Source: Caulobacteraceae bacterium (lineage in GTDB: Bacteria > Pseudomonadota > Alphaproteobacteria > Caulobacterales > Caulobacteraceae). Taken from it: 6,940 nt of DNA. This document shows positions 1-4,641 of this stretch, one piece after another (positions within the stretch are counted from its first letter, which is position 1; every line of letters starts with the position of its first letter). The position numbers and the translations under genes are program-made. The notes beneath the pieces are model-generated. The model made no database searches. It had not been told where the DNA came from and saw only the letters and a list, made by a program, of their open reading frames with translations. The stretch lies in NCBI GenBank assembly GCA_947501315.1, contig CANMXH010000119.1, positions 1 through 6,940 on the forward strand, in the 5' to 3' direction.

Positions 1-1
1 C

Positions 2-2290
2 CTGAACCAGGGCGATTTCGAACGGGCCGAGGTCTGGAACAACCGACTGGCCGCCGCTGCCCTGGAGCGTCGGGACCAACGATACCAGATGATTGCCCGG
101 CTGAACGCCCTGTCCATCCGTTACGACAGCGGCGATATGGCTGCCTCGGTCGAAATCGACCAGATCGCCCGCACCGCGACGGACTGGTTCGTCAAGGCAC
201 ACGCCAAGCGCCTCAGCGCGCTTGCGCTGATGGACCGCGACCGCATCGGCGAGGCGCTGCGTCTGCTGAGCGCGGCGGACACAATCATTCCCGATGAGGC
301 CCCCTATGCTGACACGGCCCGCGCCGGGCTGTGGGAAGTCACCGGCCTGGCCCTGATGGACCTGAATGACATCGAGGGGGCGACCGCAGCCTTCCGTCGC
401 TTCGAGATCGACTTCTCCGACCCCGCCTATCCTCGCCCCGATTTTGACGCCCTCTACAACCTGACGCGCCTGTCCGTTCAGGTCGGTGATCAGGAGCTCG
501 CGGCCCGTCTGTATGCCGCTCATCACCGGCTGTCGCGGCGGGCAGGGTTGGGGAGCCTGATGGTCTATGACGCCAACCTGTGCGCCATGGTGGCCGATGG
601 TGGCGGTGACTCGCAGGGCGTTCTGGACTGCCTGTCGCCCTACGGGGCCGACCTCGGCGAAGCCGATTTCCTTGCGCCCCAGATGCTGCCCTCCCGGGCG
701 CTCGCCTACGCCCGGACGGGCCAGCTCGGCCTCGCCCGGCGAGATCTCGCAGAGATCCGGCGCCGTGAGGCTGCCGGGCATTTCCGCGAGGACGGCCTGT
801 CGGAGGCTCCGAGGGTGGAGGCCGCCCTGCTATTCGCCGAGGGCCGGACCCGCGACGCCTTCCAGCGTCTGGAGGCCTATCACAAGGCACAGGAGGTCCA
901 GATCGCCCGCCGGTTCAGCGCCGGTATCGGTCAGGTGACAGGCGATATGCAGGAGCAACTGGCGGAGCGTCGTCGTCAGCTCGATACCGCACGGACCAAT
1001 ACGCGGCTGCAGAAGGACATCATCAATTCCCAGCGATGGATGGTCGGGATCGCCGGGGTCTTCTTCCTGACTGCCGCAGGCCTGCTCATCTGGCAGTGGC
1101 GATCGGCCGTGCATCTGCGCCTGGCCCGTCAGGCCGCCGAGGAGGCCAGTCGGTCGAAGAGCGACTTCCTCGCCAATATGAGCCACGAAATCCGCACCCC
1201 CCTGAACGGGGTGGTTGCCATGGCCGACGCTCTGGCCCGAAGTGAGCTGGGTCCGCGCGAACGCGAGATGGTCGATATTGTCCGCGCCTCCAGTGACACG
1301 CTCGAACGCTTGCTGTCGGACATTCTCGACACCGCCAAGATCGAGTCCGGCCAGATCACGATTGAGCCGGCACCGTTCCATCTTGCGGATGTCGTGCGCG
1401 AGACCGCCGCCCTGTGGCGACCGATGGCCGAGGAGAAGGGCGTCTCGCTCATGATCGGCATTGGCCCGGAAGCGGAGCGGCTTGTTCAAGGCGACGTGGT
1501 GCGTATCCGCCAGATCCTGACCAATCTGGTCAGCAATGCGCTGAAATTCACGGCGGCAGGTGAGGTCAGGCTGAACATCGAGGATGGTGCTGACGACCAC
1601 GTTCGGTTCACCGTCACAGACACAGGCGTCGGCTTCGAGCCGGATCAGAGGGAACGGATTTTCGGTCGCTTCCATCAGGCAGACGGCTCCATCACGCGCC
1701 GCTTTGGCGGCACCGGCCTTGGCCTGACGATCTCACGCGATCTGGCCGACCTGATGGGGGGCGATCTGGATTGTGTCAGTCAGCCGGGTGTCGGCTCCCG
1801 CTTCTGGTTCGAGATACCCTTGCCGACGGTCGACGCCGGCCAGTCCGGCGAGGTGCCGGTCCCGCACAACGAGGAGTCTACTGTACCGCTACGGATTCTG
1901 CTGGCGGACGATCATCCCGCCAACCGCAAGGTCGTCGAGATTTTGCTGGCGGGGACCGGCGCCGATCTGGTTGGCGTCGCGGATGGGAGCGAGGCGCTCG
2001 AGGCCTTCCGGGGTGGAGGTTTCGACCTGGTCCTCATGGACATGCAGATGCCGGTGATGGACGGACTGACCGCCACGGCTGAGATCCGGGCCTTCGAGAC
2101 GCAGCGTGGCTGGGACCGCACGCCGCTGCTTATTCTGACCGCCAACGCCATGCCTGAACATATCGAGGCGGGCCGCAAGGCGGGCGCCGACGGGCACCTG
2201 GCCAAGCCGGTCACCATGGCCAGCTTGTTCGCCGGGATCACGCAGGTCCTGGCCTCCAGCGAACCGGAATCCGAAGTCCGGGCTGCCTGA
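2..2290 (+). CDS. Hybrid sensor histidine kinase with N-terminal TPR-like helices, 5' end outside window
   Basis: The frame is open from position 2, with TPR-like coding before the first ATG (position 89), so the gene is cut by the window edge. Residues below are numbered from that ATG. Residues 1-280 are alpha-helical and TPR-like; 285-315 look like a coiled coil; 317-337 (WMVGIAGVFFLTAAGLLIWQ) form one membrane span. A HisKA domain follows, with phospho-acceptor H366 in NMSHEIRTPLNG. The ATPase domain has N-box N483, DTGVG at 511-515 and FGGTGLGL at 539-546. The receiver domain (about 601-725) keeps D607/D608, phospho-acceptor D651 in LMDMQMPVMDG, T684 and K706. All catalytic residues are present, so it should autophosphorylate and pass phosphate to its own receiver. 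No HPt domain is seen, so any onward relay needs a separate protein. In related proteins the TPR part is usually periplasmic after a signal peptide; that part is not visible here. The signal sensed is unknown. Confidence 0.93.
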   Translation: MNQGDFERAEVWNNRLAAAALERRDQRYQMIARLNALSIRYDSGDMAASVEIDQIARTATDWFVKAHAKRLSALALMDRDRIGEALRLLSAADTIIPDEAPYADTARAGLWEVTGLALMDLNDIEGATAAFRRFEIDFSDPAYPRPDFDALYNLTRLSVQVGDQELAARLYAAHHRLSRRAGLGSLMVYDANLCAMVADGGGDSQGVLDCLSPYGADLGEADFLAPQMLPSRALAYARTGQLGLARRDLAEIRRREAAGHFREDGLSEAPRVEAALLFAEGRTRDAFQRLEAYHKAQEVQIARRFSAGIGQVTGDMQEQLAERRRQLDTARTNTRLQKDIINSQRWMVGIAGVFFLTAAGLLIWQWRSAVHLRLARQAAEEASRSKSDFLANMSHEIRTPLNGVVAMADALARSELGPREREMVDIVRASSDTLERLLSDILDTAKIESGQITIEPAPFHLADVVRETAALWRPMAEEKGVSLMIGIGPEAERLVQGDVVRIRQILTNLVSNALKFTAAGEVRLNIEDGADDHVRFTVTDTGVGFEPDQRERIFGRFHQADGSITRRFGGTGLGLTISRDLADLMGGDLDCVSQPGVGSRFWFEIPLPTVDAGQSGEVPVPHNEESTVPLRILLADDHPANRKVVEILLAGTGADLVGVADGSEALEAFRGGGFDLVLMDMQMPVMDGLTATAEIRAFETQRGWDRTPLLILTANAMPEHIEAGRKAGADGHLAKPVTMASLFAGITQVLASSEPESEVRAA

Positions 2291-2297
2291 CCCGGGA

Positions 2298-2321
2298 CCG
2301 GGTGCCCGTATGTCCGCCCGG
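2298..2321. terminator. Possible GC-rich hairpin between convergent genes
   Basis: CCGGGTG (2298-2304) can pair with CGCCCGG (2315-2321) with one G-U pair and a 10-base loop. Two CCCGGGAC copies (2291-2298 and 2317-2324) allow an alternative stem. It sits 7 bases after the kinase stop codon and downstream of the converging regulator gene. There is no T-run on either strand, so an intrinsic terminator is only possible, not shown. The rest of the 104-base gap shows nothing else supportable. Confidence 0.3.
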
Positions 2322-2394
2322 GACGTAAACCGGGGTGCGCTCAGCTGGGTCTCCGCCGCCCATCAGAACTGACGACAGCGGCCTCGGGCATCGA

Positions 2395-3264
2395 TTACGC
2401 AGGGATCGGACCTCGTTCCAATGCACGCAGCACCTCTTGTGCCAGAAGTCCGGCCGGCCCTCCCGCACCCCGGGCGGACATCAGGGCGATCTCGCTGTCG
2501 GCAAGCATCGGCAGCCCTCCGCCGAGCACTGCAAGGTCGCGGGGAGCCATGGCGGCGGGAAGCACACCGACGCCGAGACCGGCGCGCAGGGCTGCCATCT
2601 GCCCGGCCAGGCTCGGCGAGGTGAAGGATGCTCGGAACCCAATACCGGCCTCCGTGAGCGCGCCGAGAGCCCGTTTACGATAGATGTCCGGGGCCGGCGC
2701 AATGATCAGCGGCAGCGGCGATACCTCAATGATCGAGGCGTCGAGCGCCACCCAGACCAGCGGTTCGCTCCAGACGCGAACGCCCAGTTCGGGCCCGACG
2801 GGCTCACGCTTGATCAGTGCCAGATCCAGCATGCCCCGCGATATCTGGTCGAGCAGGTTGGCCGTATAGTCGCAGGTCACCGACAGTTTGATGCGCGGAT
2901 GCCGGCGCGCAAACGCCCCGAGGATCCGGGGCAGATGCATGGTTGCGATGTCCTCCGGCGCCCCGAAACGGACCTCCCCCTCCAGGTCTCCGTCCCCGAG
3001 CGTCGAGATGATCTCATCATTCAGCCGCATCAACCGGCGGGCTTGCGGCAACAGCGCTGCGCCCTCTGTGGTGAGGCCCACACCCTTGCCCCCGCGATCC
3101 AGCAAGGGAGATCGCAGTTGATCCTCCAGCCGCCGGATCTGCAGACTGACCGCGGGCTGGGTCCGGCCGAGCAAGGCCGCGGTCCGGGTAAAACTGCCGG
3201 TTTCAACGACCGTTACGAAGGCCCGCAGCAGATCGATGTCCAGATTGACCAGCCGATCAGCCAT
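2395..3264 (-). CDS. LysR-type transcriptional regulator, probably controlling the divergent SbtA-type transporter
   Basis: With the start at 3264 the protein is 289 residues, normal for the family. Residues 8-66 form the winged helix-turn-helix: LDIDLLRAFVTVVETGSF, then recognition helix around TQPAVSLQIRRLE (35-47) and the wing through LLDRGGKGVGLTTEG. About 90-285 is the periplasmic-binding-protein-like effector domain, beginning RFGAPEDIA and containing FARRHPRIKLSVTCDYT and GMLDLAL. The APED and V-x-C pattern recalls LrhA-like LysR proteins; that subfamily call is inference. The frame extends to an ATG at 3330 (311 residues), with a GAGGG 9 bases before it. I prefer 3264 because the extra 22 residues lie in AT-rich, regulator-like DNA and LysR proteins normally start just before the first helix. 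An ATG at 3291 is also possible. The divergent neighbour is the likely target, as is usual for LysR genes. The stop is TAA at 2395-2397. The effector is unknown; bicarbonate or a carbon metabolite is a guess. Confidence 0.92.
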   Translation of the reverse strand: MADRLVNLDIDLLRAFVTVVETGSFTRTAALLGRTQPAVSLQIRRLEDQLRSPLLDRGGKGVGLTTEGAALLPQARRLMRLNDEIISTLGDGDLEGEVRFGAPEDIATMHLPRILGAFARRHPRIKLSVTCDYTANLLDQISRGMLDLALIKREPVGPELGVRVWSEPLVWVALDASIIEVSPLPLIIAPAPDIYRKRALGALTEAGIGFRASFTSPSLAGQMAALRAGLGVGVLPAAMAPRDLAVLGGGLPMLADSEIALMSARGAGGPAGLLAQEVLRALERGPIPA

Positions 3265-3361
3265 TGCATTAGCATCCGTTATAACCAGCATCACATCAAT
3301 AAACTGGATGCCGGGGCCGGTCGAGGTCATTCGGACCGGCCCTCATCGGACCGGTTGACCC
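3265..3361. promoter_or_regulatory. Divergent promoter/operator region between the LysR gene and the transporter gene
   Basis: Positions 3265-3304 are clearly AT-richer than the surroundings. They contain the perfect palindrome GTTATAAC (3278-3285), which gives a TATAAC on both strands and could serve as a -10 element. No good -35 is found at 16-18 bases on either strand, which would fit an activator-dependent promoter. AGCATC occurs at 3271-3276 and 3287-3292, flanking the palindrome, and GCATCC (3272-3277) is inverted as GGATGC (3306-3311). CCAG (3285-3288) and CTGG (3304-3307) form another short dyad. These are candidate LysR half-sites by position only. Confidence 0.5.
3314..3342 (+). promoter_or_regulatory. 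Inverted repeat in the transporter leader
   Basis: GGGCCGGTC (3314-3322) and GACCGGCCC (3334-3342) are perfect 9-bp inverted repeats with an 11-base loop. A second copy of TCGGACCGG (first at 3331-3339, again at 3346-3354) can compete for the same left arm: CCGGTC (3317-3322) pairs with GACCGG (3349-3354). If transcription starts near the TATAAC at 3280-3285, both structures fall in the transporter's 5' leader, within 20 bases of the ATG. The site could act as RNA structure or as a protein-binding site on DNA; the sequence does not decide. Confidence 0.45.
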
Positions 3362-4336
3362 ATGCCCGACTTCTCCTCCGCCCTGGCGCTTTTGACGTCG
3401 CCGGCCATTCTGTTCTTCTTCATCGGGGCGGCGGCGGCGCTCGCGCGCTCGGACCTCACCATTCCCGAGCCGGTGGCCAAGGCCCTGTCGCTCTATCTGA
3501 TGTTCTGCATCGGCTTCAAAGGCGGGGTCGAGGCCCGTGCCGCCGGACTGAACGGAGATTTCATCGCTGCGGGTGTCATCGGTGTTGCGCTCAGCGCCCT
3601 GATGCCGCTGGTCGCCTTTATCATCCTGAAGCGCACATCCCGACTGGATCGTCCGACCCTGTGCGCCCTGGCGGCCACCTACGGATCCGTTTCCGTGGTG
3701 ACCTTTGCCGCCGGCCAGCAGCATCTGGAGGCCGTGGGCCTGCCGGCGGGCGGCTATATGGCGGCTGTGCTCGCCCTGATGGAGACCCCTGCCATCCTGA
3801 CGGCCCTGCTCCTGCTCAACGGTGCCGGTCGGGGTGAGCCCGGACGCCGGCGCACCATTCTGAAGGAGGTCTTCGTCGGAGCTGCCATGGTCATGTTGCT
3901 GGGCAGCTTCCTGGTCGGTGTGGTTTCCGGCAACGCCGGTATGGCCAGGCTCGAGCTTTTTGTGGGGCCGCTGTTCCAGGGGGCGCTGTGCTTCTTCCTG
4001 CTCGACATCGGCCTGATCGCCGCGCGCCGGCTTATGGAGGGCGGCCGCAAACTGTCGCCCGGCGTCATCGGTTTCGCCCTTGGGTTTCCGCTGCTTTCGG
4101 CGGCTGTGGCGCTGGGGCTTGCCCGGTTCGCCGGACTGGACGTCGGCAATGCCGCGCTTCTGACCATACTCGCGGGTTCGGCCTCCTATATCGCCGTGCC
4201 CGCTGCCATGCGGCTGGCGGCACCCGAGGCGGATACTGGCGTGTTTGTGACGGCGTCCCTTGCGATCACCTTCCCGTTCAACCTCACCGTCGGCATCGCC
4301 CTTTACACCGCGGCCGCTGCCTGGCTGTGGGCGTGA
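3362..4336 (+). CDS. SbtA-type (Sbt_1 / DUF897) membrane transporter, putative sodium-dependent bicarbonate permease
   Basis: The 324-residue protein has about ten hydrophobic segments, roughly at 13-29, 37-57, 67-89, 102-118, 131-152, 171-190, 198-221, 233-256, 263-283 and 293-322. Family-typical motifs are visible: FKGGVEA (52-58), YGSVSVVTFA (107-116), ALMETPAI (138-145), AGSASYIAVPAAMRLA (271-286) and ASLAITFPFNLT (299-309). They match the Sbt_1 family, whose cyanobacterial member SbtA takes up bicarbonate with sodium across the inner membrane. Substrate here is inferred, since many proteobacterial members are uncharacterised. The length fits the shorter non-cyanobacterial branch. The charged loop at 155-170 separates the two five-helix halves. 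An in-frame TGA at 3356-3358 fixes the start at 3362. There is no strong Shine-Dalgarno; only GGA 12 bases upstream. No sbtB-like PII gene accompanies it in the window. Confidence 0.88.
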   Translation: MPDFSSALALLTSPAILFFFIGAAAALARSDLTIPEPVAKALSLYLMFCIGFKGGVEARAAGLNGDFIAAGVIGVALSALMPLVAFIILKRTSRLDRPTLCALAATYGSVSVVTFAAGQQHLEAVGLPAGGYMAAVLALMETPAILTALLLLNGAGRGEPGRRRTILKEVFVGAAMVMLLGSFLVGVVSGNAGMARLELFVGPLFQGALCFFLLDIGLIAARRLMEGGRKLSPGVIGFALGFPLLSAAVALGLARFAGLDVGNAALLTILAGSASYIAVPAAMRLAAPEADTGVFVTASLAITFPFNLTVGIALYTAAAAWLWA

Positions 4337-4389
4337 CACGGGCTGCTGTTCCCGCCGGCCGTCGCGATGTCATCGGTCGGATCGATGCG

Positions 4390-4401
4390 CGGTGATCACC
4401 G
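4390..4401. promoter_or_regulatory. Perfect 12-bp palindrome downstream of the transporter gene
   Basis: CGGTGATCACCG reads the same on both strands. It lies 53 bases after the transporter stop. With no loop it is a poor terminator hairpin and looks more like a dimeric protein-binding site. Function is unknown and chance cannot be excluded. Confidence 0.3.
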
Positions 4402-4477
4402 AGGTCCGGGATCCTCCGCAACCGGCCGCCGAATAACGCACGGCGAGTGTCATTTTGAAAACGGCTGAAACGACGCG

Positions 4478-4522
4478 TTCCCGGATTTCTGGTTTCTATC
4501 TATACTTAAAAGTCTCCGGGAA
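4478..4522 (+). promoter_or_regulatory. 8-bp inverted repeat enclosing a possible -10 box upstream of the protease gene
   Basis: TTCCCGGA (4478-4485) and TCCGGGAA (4515-4522) are perfect inverted repeats separated by 29 bases. Between them, TATACT (4501-4506) resembles a sigma-70 -10 element. The only -35 at 17 bases is TTCCCG, which is poor and overlaps the left arm. If this is the promoter, the leader to the protease ATG is about 130 bases. The symmetrical placement suggests an operator, but this is inference. Confidence 0.35.
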
Positions 4523-4609
4523 GACGGTGTATCGATATGAGACAATTCGAATAATCATCGATTTAACTGTTTTCGGCAACGGCTCGAAAATCATGACCCT
4601 GTAACTCTC

Positions 4610-4626
4610 CTTGCTGATCCAGCAGG
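4610..4626 (+). promoter_or_regulatory. Small hairpin directly before the protease Shine-Dalgarno
   Basis: CTTGCTG (4610-4616) pairs with CAGCAGG (4620-4626) through six Watson-Crick pairs and one G-U pair, closing an ATC loop. It ends one base before the ribosome binding site. It could influence translation, but small stems of this kind are common. Confidence 0.3.
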
Positions 4627-4627
4627 C

Positions 4628-4633
4628 GAGGGG
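4628..4633 (+). promoter_or_regulatory. Ribosome binding site of the protease gene
   Basis: GAGGGG stands 8 bases before the ATG at 4642. It is the clearest Shine-Dalgarno among the starts inside the window, and it supports that ATG, which also begins a well-formed signal peptide. Confidence 0.7.
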
Positions 4634-4641
4634 CCCGGGTA

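Larger units (their letters stand above)
4337..4641. other. 305-base intergenic region, no gene supported
   Basis: The first part (4337-4440) has coding-like GC content but no gene I can support. From about 4450 to 4605 the DNA is AT-richer, as expected for the protease promoter. ATCGAT occurs three times (4381-4386, 4531-4536, 4557-4562). The last two are 20 bases apart and could form a weak stem. The sites that deserve separate mention are listed on their own. Confidence 0.6.

Noticed and set aside
89..91. ATG at 89 as the true start of the kinase
   Set aside because: The same frame is open and helical, TPR-like, back to position 2, and no Shine-Dalgarno stands before 89, so the start is most likely outside the window.
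830..1675. 281-residue minus-strand open frame opposite the kinase
   Set aside because: It runs across the membrane, HisKA and ATPase regions of a clearly real kinase; no independent motif or ribosome binding site seen.
2335..3837. 500-residue plus-strand open frame opposite the LysR gene
   Set aside because: Its composition is low-complexity (rich in R, G, P, H, Q), it runs antisense through the LysR gene and then overlaps the transporter in another frame. LysR and Sbt_1 motifs prove the other frames real.
3296..4339. 347-residue minus-strand open frame opposite the transporter
   Set aside because: Rich in Q, G, R and H with no hydrophobic core or motif; typical antisense shadow of a high-GC gene.
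4339..4354. CGGG/CCCG stem just after the transporter stop as a terminator
   Set aside because: Only four base pairs with an 8-base loop and no T-run; expected often in DNA this GC-rich.
4451..4483. TTGAAA (4455-4460) as a -35 box for the protease
   Set aside because: At 17 bases downstream there is only TTCCCG, not a -10; no acceptable partner was found.
4501..4566. TTAA words as a CtrA binding site (TTAA-N7-TTAA)
   Set aside because: The two TTAA words (4506-4509 and 4563-4566) are far more than seven bases apart, so the known motif is not met.
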